A stretch of DNA of 64,000 nucleotides, from the NCBI RefSeq assembly GCF_036324505.1, contig NC_086364.1, positions 12,988,148 through 13,052,147 on the forward strand, written 5' to 3'. Of the stretch, positions 10,966-29,540 are shown piece by piece. The position numbers and the translations under genes are program-made. The notes below the pieces were generated by a model, which searched no databases, had not been told where the DNA came from, and saw only the letters and a program-made list of their open reading frames with translations. This DNA is from Eleginops maclovinus (Eukaryota; Chordata; Actinopteri; Perciformes; Eleginopidae). Every line of letters starts with the position of its first letter. The first letter of the stretch is position 1.

Positions 10966-12864
10966 TTACGGTGGAAGGATCTGCTTTAGTGCATCTCGTG
11001 TGCTTTGGCCCAGTTTTTCAGGAAATTTCACCGTAAAGTCCAGGACCATGTCACCCCTCTTCTCGGGGCACTTGGATAGAGGGAGTCCCTCTCCAGCAAT
11101 TCGCTTTTTCATCCCAGGTTTGACAACGTCTCTGGAGGACACAGTGATGGTCCGCCCGTCCAGTGTAGGGGCGTTGACTGTGCATCCACACAGCGCCTGG
11201 AGGAAAACAATGCATCATAGTCAACATCTTAACTCAAAATGTTACTGGAACAAGCAATGTTTGTGCGTCTATCGGAGCCTTTGAGTGATCTTTAATACGA
11301 TCATTGTTCACTTACTTCTCTGAGGGATATTTTTGCAGGATATATAATATCTGAGCCTTCTCTTCTGAACACCGGGTGGGGTTTATCTTTAACTACAAAC
11401 ACCACATCTGCAGGAATGTTGCTGGGAGTTTCGTCTCCCTCTTTGGGAAAGGTGATTTTCGTCCCTTCCTTCCAGCCGCGCTTGATGTCGACCGTTAAAA
11501 TCTTGTCTTCGTTACGCATGGTGCAGCCGTCCGGATTCAGTCGCTTCCGGGAAATCTTCATCTTTTTGGTGCAGCCCGAGAAGACCTCCTCCAGGCTCAC
11601 CTTTAGCTCGTGCATGACGGGCGGGTCCTTCTTCTTCTCGTGCGCTCTGCGCGGGCCACCTGGGTGGGATTTAAAGGACCTTTGGAAGCCACTCATGCCA
11701 CCCATTCTTCCCATGCCAAATTGACCAAAAGGGTCGTCGATGTCCATGTCATCATGCCCATTTTGTGGGAAAAAATGATCGAAAGGGCTGCGGCCACCGA
11801 AGAACTCTGCGAACATTGCGTGAGGGTCTCCATGGAAGGTGTAGTTGTAGCTTTGACCAGTGTGTCCTCCACTAGCAGGTGTACCCTTTAGTCCTGGACC
11901 AAACATCAGAGAAAATAAAAGGTTATGTTAGAAAAAAGAATGGCCAATATTTCTGAAGATCTGTTTGAGGTCATTTTGAGACCGATTCTCTAACAAACAC
12001 ATATTTAACAAAAAAATGTGTTTAGGTTTGAAATCGAATACTGGATAGAAATATGTCATAGGACTTTAGAGGAACTCTTTAACAATAGGAATCTGCTTAA
12101 ATAAATCCAGTATCAGCCAGGCTCTAGTAGAAAAGTTGTAAGTAAGTAACGTGTACCAATGAAATTGTATTATATGACAGTTGCGAAATCAGTTGGTAGA
12201 AAGTAATAATAGTAGTAGAGCTACTGCTTGCTTCAAGCAATAACAACTCTTGTATTTAGTCAGCATTATTTTCTTTTTTAACGCCTTAATTTCACATCTC
12301 TGTCCCTGCCCATACTAATTTACATTGCAGCCTAAAGACAGACAGCAGAGCATTTCTGAGCAGGTTGCACCAGTATTATCATTACGGTGACAAACTAACT
12401 GACAGAAAGGCAAGGACTCGTTGTTTCCAGCATGTTCTGCAGCCAAACTTATTATAGGCCTACAAACAAACACACGCACACAGTCTGGTTACTAGTGAAG
12501 CAAGATGCCATAAACAGCTATGAACGGTTAGGAGCTGCCGTGATTGCATCAAATACATCCAACACATTCATAAAGTGCAAATGTATGTTTAACTGTGGGT
12601 TTGAAATAAACTGCAGCATCAAATGCAAGCTGTAGGGTGAGAAGTTCAGTTACCTTCTTCTCCAAAGCGATCATAAATGTCCTTTTTCTTGACATCACTG
12701 AGGACATCATAGGCTTCAGCTATCTCCTTGAATTTGTCTTCTGCTCCGGGAGACTTGTTTTTGTCGGGATGAAAGCGTAAGGCCTGTTTTCTGTATGCCT
12801 TTTTTATCTCATCTTCAGAGGCACCTTTGGCGATTCCCAACACTTTATAGTAATCTTTACCCAT
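10966..12864 (-). CDS. dnajb1: DNAJB1, Hsp40 co-chaperone
   Basis: Three coding exons on the minus strand, 12864-12654, 11893-11316 and 11196-10966, give 339 aa (human 340, as recalled). The N-terminal J domain begins [19 protein letters not shown] and holds the HPD motif (RFHPDKNK) that stimulates Hsp70 ATPase. A Gly/Phe-rich linker follows (residues about 70-160; [18 protein letters not shown]), then the two beta-barrel substrate-binding domains ([33 protein letters not shown]) and a C-terminal dimerisation segment. It is a class B (type II) J protein of cytosol and nucleus that delivers unfolded clients to Hsp70. The gene is followed downstream by gipc1 on the same strand and is head to head with tecr. 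A perfect heat-shock element lies upstream, fitting its known heat induction. The a/b paralogue in fish cannot be decided. Confidence 0.97.
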
Positions 12865-13101
12865 GTCAACAACCGGTCACTTCTTCTTTCACTTTAAAAA
12901 AACATAATGACACTTGAGTTTCTCTTCAGTGCTAACATCACACCCAGTTGTCCCGACTGAGGGCCAGGTTACAGCTGTCCCTGCTGCGGACAATAGCTGC
13001 TTGCTAACTGTCAAGGTTAGCTTCCCTCGTCATGGGTCGTAGACAACCTCCTACTGTTCACCGAGACGATGTCAGTTAACTTATACTACACAAACTGAAC
13101 A

Positions 13102-13108
13102 TTAAATA
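13102..13108 (-). promoter_or_regulatory. TATA-like box, dnajb1
   Basis: Reads TATTTAA on the minus strand, about 240 bases upstream of the dnajb1 ATG and about 60 bases downstream of the heat-shock element, a plausible core promoter spacing. Transcription start not confirmed. Confidence 0.4.
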
Positions 13109-13166
13109 GAACCGCCTCTCAAAACAGGACAGTCCATGTGTTCCCACCGATGTGGAAACCGAGCGA

Positions 13167-13181
13167 GGAAACTTCTGGAAG
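13167..13181 (-). promoter_or_regulatory. Heat-shock element, dnajb1
   Basis: Plus strand reads GGAAACTTCTGGAAG, a perfect nGAAnnTTCnnGAAn three-unit HSF1 site, about 300 bases upstream of the dnajb1 ATG. A second, two-unit site (GAAGTTTC, 13281-13288) lies about 100 bases further upstream. Confidence 0.8.
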
Positions 13182-13289
13182 AGGCTGGTGCTGCTGATGA
13201 TGATGCGTGTCATCACTACCGAGTCGAGAGGGTTCAATGCCAACAACTTCCGGTTTCGCTTGCACCACAGCAGAGATCAAGAAGTTTCA

Positions 13290-15200
13290 GGTTTTGTCTT
13301 TGAATTTCAGTTAATAACACTCATACACCCAGCAGCAACTCATCAGAATAATAAAGGCATTGTTTGGGTGTCTAAAATACATCCTATATTGTTTAGATCT
13401 TGCATCGGGCCCTTTTTCGTGATATATTGATTTTACTACGCATGCGCAGGTTCTTCACTATGGAAAAGGGTTAACAGAAGGAAAACGTAACTTAAGTTTG
13501 ACTTAATAGTATGTTATGACTAAAACATACTGACTATAGTCATATTTAAATTCCCTCGGACAAATCCTTATAAACACTATCACAAACAACTCTTGCAAGT
13601 ATGTTAATGACTCATACAAGTAATTTGACACTGTTTCCAGTGGCTTTTGGTACACAAAGTAGTACACTTGAAGAAATATAGGCTAGACGTAAGACAACAA
13701 AGCTAAACAATAACACACATACAGTTATAAACTAGGCATGAACATACCTACAACAAACATACAATACATGTACTGTCATAGACTGTGAACTGCACATACA
13801 GGGTAGTGGTATGTTTGGTACTGTACAATTAAGTTGGAATAAATATTGTATAGCTAATGTTATAAGTAGTGAATGAGCTAGCTCTGTTGATGGAAATACA
13901 GATCATGCAATCTGCTTAGTTCAGGGTTTGCACTGTCAGTGTGTATAAATAATTTGTTACTTCAGTGAAGCGGTTTAGTGTTGCAGGGTTATTGCACAGG
14001 ATATTTCTAAGACCGGCGTGGCTAAATTAACTTTGTGTTTGTTTTGGGAAAGTACCTGCCCATGGTTGGCTACTGGATGTTCTTGTTGTAAAATGCTTTA
14101 GCACCCACTAGAGGGGGCAAGTTAAAATAAGTCATGTCCAGAGTGTCGAGGGTCTGAAATAATTTTCACAGCCTGTTTCCTGACTCAGGAAATGTACGCA
14201 AGCTGGCAGCGGAGGGGAGGTTGGCATCATTTATCTTCTCTGTAATCACAACTACAGACATCCTCAATGTACATAGATTGCACAAGCCGAAGCTTTCTGA
14301 CACAATTCAAACAAATGTAAACTATTTGTTTTATTTTCTAGTCTTCATAAGAGGCTATCTTGAAGACAATTTATCTTCAAGAGAATAAAAATGACTGACA
14401 GTCTCAGGATAAGTGATCCCATGGAATCTTATGTCACAGCATTCCTCTTACATCTGATCTAAATGTTACCACCTTTTGAAAAAAGTTGTTCAGCATCCAG
14501 CATTTGAGGGTTTCTTTTCCATTCATTGATGTTTCTGATCATCAGTGAAACAAGTATCAGGTTTATCACAGGGATATTTCTGATGCAAAACTCAAAATCT
14601 GTCTTGTACAGTGATACCTCTGCTTGCTGCTGGCTTTGACTGCTCCTGCCGGTTATATAAATAGACCACAGAATTATGCAGTTGGCTATGTGCGATGATC
14701 AGTTGACCCTGTTGGATGAATGGCATCTTTGATCTTCTCACAATCAGCATTTTCCTTGCCCTCCTCTGACCACAAACCTCCTTGAAGTATTTTAGAAGTG
14801 GTGTTGTTCATTTAACCCACAAACCTTGAACCAAACAGGCCCTGAAATAAACCTGTCTGCTTTTGTCAGGGAGGTCAGAAAGAGAAAAGAATACCACTCA
14901 CACAGGTGGTCCGGGGGAAGGGGGGGAAGTGTTGGCATGTGGAGGTCTTTCATCCCATGGCTCAGGCTTTTAATGGGGACCGTCACTGTAACCAAGCGAG
15001 GAGCAGGGCAGACAAGAGATGTATCTTATAGGTCTAATGAGAGCACATTGGCATCTGTCACTGGGTAGGCTTGTATGTGGCTGTCCAAGGTTACCAAGCT
15101 GGTGTAGAGCAAATCAGGCAACTTATATTTAGCCTTGCAAATGGCGCTCTGTGGATTATGTCTTGGTGCTCTCCGGTTTCGTCTTCAGTGCGTTTTGCAG
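13290..15200. other. Intergenic sequence between dnajb1 and tecr
   Basis: No coding exon or clear repeat is visible. The genes diverge from here. A tecr non-coding exon may begin near the right end (about 15150-15241). Confidence 0.45.
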
Positions 15201-15221
15201 AGTGAAGGGGGGCTGTGGATC

Positions 15222-15241
15222 ATGAAGAGGCTGCTACTCAG
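15222..15241 (+). other. Possible tecr upstream exon end with in-frame ATG
   Basis: An ATG at 15222 is followed by five codons and a donor-like CTCAG|GTGAGG. An acceptor-like TTTAACAG ends at 15558. Joining 15241 to 15559 keeps the ATG in frame with the ATG at 15563 and would add eight residues (MKRLLLSI). In-frame agreement by chance is one in three, so this may be a 5' UTR exon only. Confidence 0.35.
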
Positions 15242-15562
15242 GTGAGGAGCAGGTTAACTTCATGTTCTAAGACCAGCTCTCCTTCCACTTCTTCTCATTT
15301 TCTCCCGTGTTCGCCTGCCTCCTCCTTTGAATACGTACACTCTTCCAGGGGACAAAAGTGTTTATGGTCTCACATACTTCTTCTGGCGGTGGAGGGCTAT
15401 TCAGAGAGTCCAAGAGCACCACAGAAGACAAGCTTGAGTTGGACTGACAGTTGCGCTGAGGGGGAGCAGGGAATTGCTTCTCATTCCAGAGGACAGCCAG
15501 CGTGCTTGGACATATCAGAGAATATTTTTCAAGCCTACTGACATTTGGGATTTAACAGTATC

Positions 15563-20828
<5,266 letters not shown>

Positions 20829-21750
20829 AGACTGGCAGTGAAAACAACAGGTTCTACCCACAACCACCCCTCTCTGATGGGCTGTTTGAGGGCCTTTCCA
20901 TCTACTGGATGTCAGAAAGTGTCTCCTGATGTTGGAAGGAATTCGGTCATTTGGACTCCATTTCACTTAATCCAAAATGGCTGTTATGGTTACTCTGAGT
21001 GTTCAAATGGTGAATGCAAGACTTTGAGAGGCAAAAGAAGCCATCAGAGTTAAATGCAACAAAGTCTTAATTTAATCTTGTATGTGATCTTGAAGAGCGA
21101 GAGGATGAAACATTTTCTTTGCTACTTTGGTAAGTTTTAACATGTTTGATGTGCTGTTTCATTTGTATTGCCAGATTTCGTAGCTTTTTTGGCAACCTGA
21201 TCAGTGGAGTTTCCCACAGAGCTAATCTGCATTGTCAAACTAGTGTGCAGCCTGGAGCTGACAGCTTTGTGGCCTCATGCAGAGTTCTGCTGTTACAAGT
21301 GACCTTTACACTACAGCTATCTGGATCAGAAATTGTATGCCAATCAACACGTTTTCCACAATGGTTGAGGAAAAACTTTTTTTTCTGTAAAAGAAACAAG
21401 TGTATTTCTCATTTAGAAAAAAAACAGTGATGACATTTAAAAATATACCTCTTACTAACACAAGATGATTATAGTGTTAATTTAGAAGTAGTGAAAAGTA
21501 AAGTGTCAGTTATAAAATTATCTTCATAGTTTGACATACTTAATATTAAGTTGCTGCACCTTTCTTTTCTTTTGTACTGATCTAAAGACTTGCCCAAATA
21601 CAATACTTTGTATGGTGGTGATTTCCAGGGTTGGATAAGGTCATAACATCATAAATAGTTTACTTTGCTATTCCATTTTCATTGAATGTGCATGTCACAG
21701 AACGCTGCGCCGACTCAACCTTCAAATAAAATGAGGAACTTTTATTTTAT
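20829..21750 (+). other. tecr 3' UTR with polyadenylation signal
   Basis: Follows the tecr stop. AATAAA at 21725-21730 is the likely polyadenylation signal. About 200 bases separate it from the opposing samd1 signal (plus TTTATT at 21969-21974). Confidence 0.65.
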
Positions 21751-21949
21751 TGTATTTGGTGTCCTGCTGCATTGTTTGTGTGAGAGAGCATTCCGTTTAG
21801 GGCACAACTTTTATCTAAAGTTTGTTTACAATATTTGATTAAGACTAAAAATGAGCCCTTACAGACTCTCAGGGTAACTTTTACCTACTGTAGCCATCTA
21901 TTTATGCAAATTGTTGATATAAGGAGTGTAATAAATAAGAAAATAAGTG

Positions 21950-23067
21950 ACTGAACCAAGAGAAAAGCTTTATTCGTGAATCTGGAAGAAGCGATTCATT
22001 ACAGATAAAAAGGGACATGTGGACTACATCATATGGAATGTTACAATTCAAGAGGATAGCTTACATACAAAAGAGACACTGAACAACTTATGAATGGATG
22101 ATAAATAAAAATATTGCATTTGATCAAGATACCTGCTCTGTAAACAGGCACTGAGCAGCTGTATTATTTAAAATAATATATTCAGTATAACAATAACATC
22201 TCCCAAATTGTATTACTTATTTTGCTTATATACGTAAGCAAATTCCAATAGGCCTGGTCTGCAATTGCTCCCCCAAAATGTAAATATTTGGACCCCATTC
22301 AGAGCTAAATAAGATAAAAAATGGAAAGAAAAACAAACAAAACACGTATTGCCTTCCCAGCAGGTAGTGGTATATCATATTGGTTATATACGACATGGTC
22401 CAACATCAGCAGCTGTTGGTGGCATGAGTCAGGAATCAGACCTGTGATGCAGATATGTAGAGTCCGACTTCCCCAGCACTGAAATGACATTTATGTAACG
22501 GATTTGGAAATCTCACAGCAGATGTGCTCCAGGTTTATCTGTGAGGTTCTGGACTCATAGAAGGTATCATAACAGATCAAGCAGGAATTCAGACAAGAAA
22601 CCGAGATTTTATGGGAAACAAACACTGTGACGCTTGCTCGCGGCACGGTGCCGTGCAGAATGTCTGTGGGTACATTAACCGAGAGGTGGTCCACTTTGTG
22701 CCGGTCTCAGTCTGCTTCAAAGGCTGCATTATCCATCTTTGACGTTTGCAGGAAGGTCATTTCTCCTCCAAAGATTATTCTAAACGTACCGGTCCATTCC
22801 CTTGAGGATGCAATTGAACTGCACGGTTGAAGTGAATACCATTTGAAGACCAACATCGCTTAATGAGAGGTAGGATGACTGTTTTACAGTTTCTGATCAT
22901 TCACAGTGAAAGATAATTCCACCGCAGCACACCCCCCCCCCCCCCCACTCACCCTTTACATATTCTGTATATGAAGGTGGGTGGCAGTATATAGATGGGA
23001 GAGGGCACTGCATGAACGTTTGGGTCAATGCAGCATTGTCTGTCTGTCTGTCATGTGCATCACAACT
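21950..23067 (-). other. samd1 3' UTR
   Basis: Non-coding sequence after the samd1 stop. A minus-strand AATAAA at 21974-21969 is the likely end. It contains a C15 run (22932-22946), G15 in the transcript. Confidence 0.6.
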
Positions 23068-26000
23068 TCAGACGTCTTCGTATTCCAGGAAGTGGGTCCT
23101 CTGCAGCACCTTCACATGTCGCTCGTAGATTTTGAGCGCAGGGCCGAGTCGGATAGACAAACCAGTCAACACGTCACTGCGCTGCATTAGCAGAAGGGAC
23201 TTCCCATCAATTTCCTGCGGGAGAGAGCTCAGTTAGCATCAGGAGCATATGCTTAAAAGGCATGTTCTGAATGCTTAACGTCTTTTAAACCTGGAGTGCC
23301 AAAATGTTGTCTCCCCCCTCTGGCTGTGCGAGTTATTACCATAAGGGAGAGACCAGGATGCAGCAGCAGCTATGATTGTGGCAGAAGTGTATGAAGTTGC
23401 TCAAGCTGAAATAAGAAAACTTGCTGTTTAGAAAAAGGATTCAATTCAAAAGATGTCTAGTGGAAGACTCTTAGAAAACTCTACTGGAAGTTTAGGGAGA
23501 TGCTGTGAGCAAACCATTGTGCCAGGGTGGCCAATTCGCCCCAGATGGCAGACACCACAACTCCATTGTTCTACCAAATACAGAGTGATTTATCTGGTGG
23601 GCATAGGCTTAATCTACATTGCAAATATTGTTTGGCACACGCTTTAATGTAACAGATGCTCATTTATATGTAAAAGTCCCACACTCCAGCTTTAATGTAA
23701 CTAATGTCATTATCAAATGGCTGCCAGGACACAATGTGTAGAAAGCTAAAGCAGCTATTTAAACCCTAAAATCCTGTTTAAAAAACAAATAAATTGAACA
23801 AATTGTTACTGGCCACAGCATACACTACTATTGTGCGACAAACACTTAATGCTATCCGTCTCTACAAATGCACCGGTGATGGGATATGTATGGTTTGCAG
23901 TTAACATGTAGTGCCCCCAATGGCAGCTTTGGGGCGGTGCACTTACCTGTGTTCGAAACGCCACAGCCTGCTCTGGAAAACCTGCAGCTGAAAAGTAACT
24001 GGCCACATCTGCCACAGTCCACTGCATTAAGTTCTGGCTCATATTCTCCTTCTTCACGGAGCTGGAGTAAGATCAGAGACAAAGGAATAAGAGAGATGAC
24101 AACAGAGTGATCTTTCTTCAAAAGCTAGTGTCTCACTTTATTGCTTTTTGTTTTGGACAAGCCTTTACGTGACCTTCTGTGTGGTCAGTAATTACTTACA
24201 CGTCTGTGCCTTAGACATATGTAAATCAATAATTCAACTAACTCAAAATAAAAACTGCATTTGACTAAAAGTCAAAATTGTATAAAACATTGTAGTAAGA
24301 TAAGTGACATTATCTTAGTTGTTTGGTAAAATGCATATTTCTAGTTGAGGACATAATGATTTGGATACTCACACTTCATTATCTTTACCACCATTCAGAA
24401 GGCTGTGTTCTTCTGCTGGGAAGGACGTTATATTCAACTTGTTCTTTAATGTACCTGTGAACAAAATAGAAGTATAAATTACAATATTAAAGTGACAACT
24501 AAGTAACAAATTTTAAGTCAACATTTTCTGTGCATTTGGCATCTGAATCCATCATGTGTTTAAGCTTTGTTCAGCTTCATCTCCGGCATATGTACATTAA
24601 CCTTTGGTGGAAAAAGGGGAAATGGGAGCAAAGACAATGGTTTTCATAGGAACCATATTTGTAACTTTGATGTTATTTTCTTTAATTACCTTTTGGACAT
24701 TTTGCCTTTATTACAGATGAATAGATTTTCAAGGTGGGAGAGAGAAGGAATGACATGCAGAATAGTCCACAGGCCCGGGTCCACTGCAGCAGCACTGAGC
24801 CCCAGTTGATAAAAGTTTCAAATGTGCAGCCTCCTATACCTCTTATTGAGCAGTGCGAGCAAACAGCAGCAGAGTTGTGATGAAATGAAAGTGATTATTT
24901 TTCCATGGGACTAGTATTCCACACTGAGGCTCCACTGTCACGGTACAGTATGTTTTTCCATTAGAGTTTGTTCACGGTTCAGTACAATTAGGGTACACTG
25001 AACGAGTGTTGATACAGCAACATTACTATACAGTACCTGCCCACTGTCACAATATGCTGGCAGGACTGTCAGCATGCATGTGATTTATGACAAGGACGAA
25101 AGCCTCATTTTTAGGTGAGTGCAGATCCTTTTAGATTAAAGATTCAAAATGTTTAGCCAAACCCTTTCCAAGTACTGTGGCATGGCAGTTTCATTTCTAA
25201 AATGGCATGCTAGTTATTTGCTATGAAGTGTCTTGGTAATGTCCCGATAAAGAGGGAAAACTAATAAAACAGTCAACTAAGTCAAGCAAGCTAAAGGAGT
25301 CAAGTCCATGCTATTATTTTTATGTTTTTATGTCTATGTGTATGTATTTTTGACTGCTATAACGTCATTTAAAGCTTTTAGCATTCAAATCTTCTAAATT
25401 GACTCAAAGTGTATCATGTCTAGAGGACATCTCTACTAGCAAAGCTTCTATCACTGCAGTATTGGAGAGGTGCATTGAGCATAAACCTTTAACAGTCAAA
25501 GTAAGCACCATCTGGATCCGTAGGTAGTTGGAGAAGCTTGAGAAGCATTCGAAAAATCTTGAGCAAGCCTCAAGGCAACCTCTAGTCAAAAAGGCCAAAC
25601 AGTCAGAGTGGTATTTGAAACATAAGCTGTCATTACCTTAATCCTTAGGTGTGTTTTCTTAGAAACTATTTTCCAAAAATTAAAGAGCAGACTAGTGATC
25701 TATTTGTTCTGTGCCATACAGATGCGACTACACAGCAGTTGTAAAAACAAAACATGAGACACTGTGTTACTCACAGTTGTCAGATGGCAAAGACAGTGCC
25801 TGTGGTCTTCCATCAGATACAATCCTGGTTTCCTCCTGCTGGTGAAACAAAACAGAACAGAAAAAGGAACATGAAATGTCAAGTGTTTAGCAAGAAAATC
25901 AAAAGAACAGGAGACTTTTAGGTGGTATTATTTGTCACTAAAAAGGATAACTACCAGCCCTGCTGCATAGTCTGGTACCAACTGGTCGGACGAAAGGCCA

Positions 26001-29000
26001 CTCTCCACTGCCTGGCCTCCATCTTCTTTCTTCACGTTGTTGTTTAAGGTGCAGGGGCTGGTAGCTGGAGAGTGGATTGCTGGCTTTGAGGCTGCTGCTA
26101 ACAGAGTAAGCACATGCTGATATAATTCATACTGTCACACCTGACTTCTTATCAATGCAAATTCAAGTGCCAATCAAAAGCTAGTGCATCTTAAAATTCT
26201 TAAATGTGTTTATTTTAACACTGTTTATTAAGTTGTTCAAACAAGCTGATGGATGACTGCATGTCTTACTGCAGGAAGTCATCGCTAAGCCATGGAAGTT
26301 TATTGCTAACATTAACTGAGGCATTTGTATCATAAACAACAATGTCACCCATCCAGCTCCAATCCCAATTCACAACTTAGCATACGTCTTGCACATGAAG
26401 CAATATTTGAGAGGCCCATAATACCGGGTGTGCACATTAGACAGTCTCTAGCAGTGTGAATACCTTTGTCTCTCTGCATTCCTGGGTGCTGGCGCTCCGT
26501 TGGGCACACAGCAGAATGATAGGCCCAGTCATTGTTTGTGAGGGCCCTGGGGCTGGAGGGGGGCAAGGAGCTGGGCCTCTCACCAGCCTTCAGTAGGGAG
26601 GCACAGTCCAGGCCAGAGACGGGTCCACAGCCGGGGCCAGGCCGATTGCCAGAGGGGGAGCAGGGGGCAGAGATGGCACGCACAGGGGCACAGCGCATGC
26701 TGGCATCTGCATCAGGGCGGCCAGGAGAGGGTCCATCCTGCCCATCCCGGCTCTCATCAGCCCCCTCCTCCTCTGCATTACTGTCTGTGTCCATCGCCAT
26801 AGAAGTGTCAGCCTAACATGCAGAAGTTCAACATATCATTTTCATGTTGTATTTATAATCTACTAACAAAAACAACATCAAAAACCTAAATAAAGTCAAG
26901 CATGACATAATATTTGTTTGAATCAATGTGGAGACAAAAAGCTCGAGGGGATTAGAAAACATTAACCCAGTGAAAGAAAAGACACTCTCAACAATGAAAA
27001 AACTGGTAAAGCTTGTGACTGAGCACTAATTGCATGCTGCAAGTGTCACATGAAAACACCATACAGATGTCGCAATGTGACCGCTCTGGTGGTAAATGAT
27101 TGCCTCTGAATGCTCTCCGCGGTGCAGTGTTCACTCCGCAGACAGACTGTCCTTCAACCACAAACGCGTTTCCACGCAATTTAAACACTTCGATGGGATG
27201 TTGTGTGTTTGCATACAAGTAGTTCTAACATACGCACTCATTCCGTTCGTTGGGGGGGGGGGGGGGTTTGTCGACGGCGCCCTGAGTAAAAAAAATACCT
27301 TGTTTGCGACTGCGTGTCCAAGACCGAGCACAAGAGCGCACTAAAGCCCGCCCCGCTCCTGAGAAAATAGCCGCTTGTATGGCATTCACCCATCGCACTG
27401 CATTTCACATAACTTTCACCGAGACACGGTCACAAAAGCACATCATGCCCCCCCCCAGGATCTTTACCCTGCACGATTTCCATCTCGGCTCACATGAAAA
27501 CAGGCGATATGCTCAGTGCGTTCCGATCTTTAGAGGCCTACATGATTGATCATTCTAACACACGGGAGTGTAGAAAGAGCCGATGGGAGGCGTTATAGGT
27601 TTTTCACAAATTTCCTCCCAAGTGCGCATGGAGTTGCGAGCCGCGGTAAAAACCTCGCCATTGTGTGCGAGGTCTTTAACGGAGCGCTTCCCGGGGGCTG
27701 AGACACGGCAAAGCACACCGGAGAAGGGAAACGAGGTATAAGTCGACGGGCTGATCCACACAGCGAGCATCAGTCGCCTGGTTTACCAAGCACTTTGACT
27801 TTGCACCGGGTCAACGATTTACAGTTGAGTAAAGGAGTCTGTTATCGGACACGTCACTGTCTACATCTGACTCGTATTCAAGTAAATTCTGCATTACAAG
27901 CCCCGGGTAGCAGCCTGTTTAAAGTGATCGGACTCGTTTTTTGTAGCAACGCACACGCCTTTCAGAGAACAAAGTCAATTTGATCTCAGCTTAACCCAAA
28001 TCGGATCCGCCAGCTACAGCGCTGCTGGGCGAACAGTTTGCGGTCGCTTCACGTTAGTTCAGGTCCTCAAAGTGTTACCGGCTCCTACACATATCAGTAC
28101 TTTGCAGTGATGTGGCTCATCTTAAATACGCGAAACAAAATAGTTTATAGACACTGGGAAGTGATGCCATTGTGTGTGGGACGAGAGAGGCCACAAAAAC
28201 AGCCAGCACCAAGCATTAGACGAGACCGGGCTGGGTGTCCGACAATGGATCTAGGGGTTCGACTTTATGCACTGCGTCTGCAATCGTGCATCACTTGAAA
28301 TATAGCTGCAATGTGCATACACGGACAAAATAGAGCTGTTGTGTGAGTACTTTGGCAAGGGTAATAATATAATGTGTTGCTGCTCTACAGGGCAAAACAT
28401 AGTGATGGGCATATTTTGAAGTCCAGACGGTAGGGGGAATTTCGACACGGGCAGACATGGCAAGCACATGGCTCTGGTGACATTTGGTGTTTTGCCTGGA
28501 ATGGATGTCCTCGTCAACAACCACACAATGTCCCAGCGTCCCCCATCAGGTTCCTACATCCGCGGTGTTTGAGACTTTTTTCCTTCACCCACTCCCACAT
28601 ATACAAGGTGATCATAATGAAAACATATATTTCCTGCCCAGGCTTCCAAAATAAAAGCTTAACTAGCAAGCACGTAGTTAGACGCTCTTATTTTGAAAGC
28701 GACTGTGTTCATCTTCCAGGCTACGTCTGCTACTCTTTCGCTAGCTTGACAGAGTCCTCCTCCCCTTCGCTCAACGCTGAGTTTGGGGCTCGAAAAGCGC
28801 TTTCTGCTGCCGATAATGGTGGCTCGCGTTGTTGCAGACGGGCAGGACGGCGCAACTTTTCTAGACCACAAATTACGCGTCGTAACCGCCCGTTAAAAGT
28901 GCTTTTTTCCAGAAACAATGCTACACCCGCACTACAAGCGCACATTCTGTTGTCTTTTTCTCTCGTCTCCAGCTCGGTAGCGCTCGAACCGCCGCTCCCC

Positions 29001-29540
29001 GTCTGCGGCAGTTTTGGGTGCACTTGCAAATCACTCCCCTCACCACTCCCCGTGTAGACACAAAAAGACGTGTTTTTCTCACCAAACCAAACACTATATT
29101 TGATTAGCTTTTTCCCTCCCCCTGTTAATTTGATATGACAATGAGATGTGAGCTCATGCCTCCTCGCATCAACCTCCACGTACCTCCAAATCCTCCTCGT
29201 CCGGGTCTACGGGACCGAAAGCGCTGTCCCCGTTGCTCAGGTCAGAATGACTGGCTTCTTCCACCGCGCTCCTTCTCGCAGCCGTGGTAACATCGTCTTT
29301 TTTTCTGCTTCTTCGCTGAACCTTGGCGGCGTTCCGGTATGAAATAGAGCCCTTGTAGTTAACTTTGAGCACGGTTTGTTCCCGAATCAGTTTCTCCAGT
29401 TCTGCACAGGTTCGGTCTGGCTCGGACCCGTGTCGTCTCCGGACCATTCGGCAAATCCTCTCCAAGTCCGGCCGGGCTTTTCGCGACCGCAGCGAGTCGA
29501 TAGTGTCCAGGATCCACTCGCGGTACTTGGATTCAGACAT
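23068..29540 (-). CDS. samd1: SAMD1 (atherin), CpG-binding chromatin protein
   Basis: Seven coding exons on the minus strand: 29540-29184, 26812-26464, 26097-25955, 25838-25775, 24454-24373, 24061-23947 and 23214-23068, phase-consistent, 418 aa. The first exon encodes the winged-helix domain ([42 protein letters not shown]) that in mammals binds unmethylated CpG islands. The last two exons encode the SAM domain ([20 protein letters not shown], then [20 protein letters not shown]), used for self-association. The middle is acidic and Ser/Pro-rich and low in conservation; human SAMD1 is longer (about 538 aa as I recall) because of Ala/Pro-rich stretches absent here. Exon 4 may start at 25838 or 25835 because CAGCAG offers two acceptors. 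It lies next to prkaca as I recall in human. The first intron and 5' end (about 28700-29760) look CpG-dense. Confidence 0.93.
27252..27266. repeat. G15 homopolymer in samd1 intron 1
   Basis: Run of about 15 G on the plus strand inside the long first intron. Length in the assembly is likely unreliable. Confidence 0.85.

Noticed and set aside
13152..13430. Plus-strand 92-codon open frame upstream of dnajb1
   Set aside because: It covers the heat-shock promoter region, has no domain, and its N-terminal part is just the HSE sequence.
28569..29179. Open frames of up to 160 codons on both strands in the samd1 first intron
   Set aside because: They sit in a GC-rich intron near a promoter, have no recognisable domain and no splice logic.
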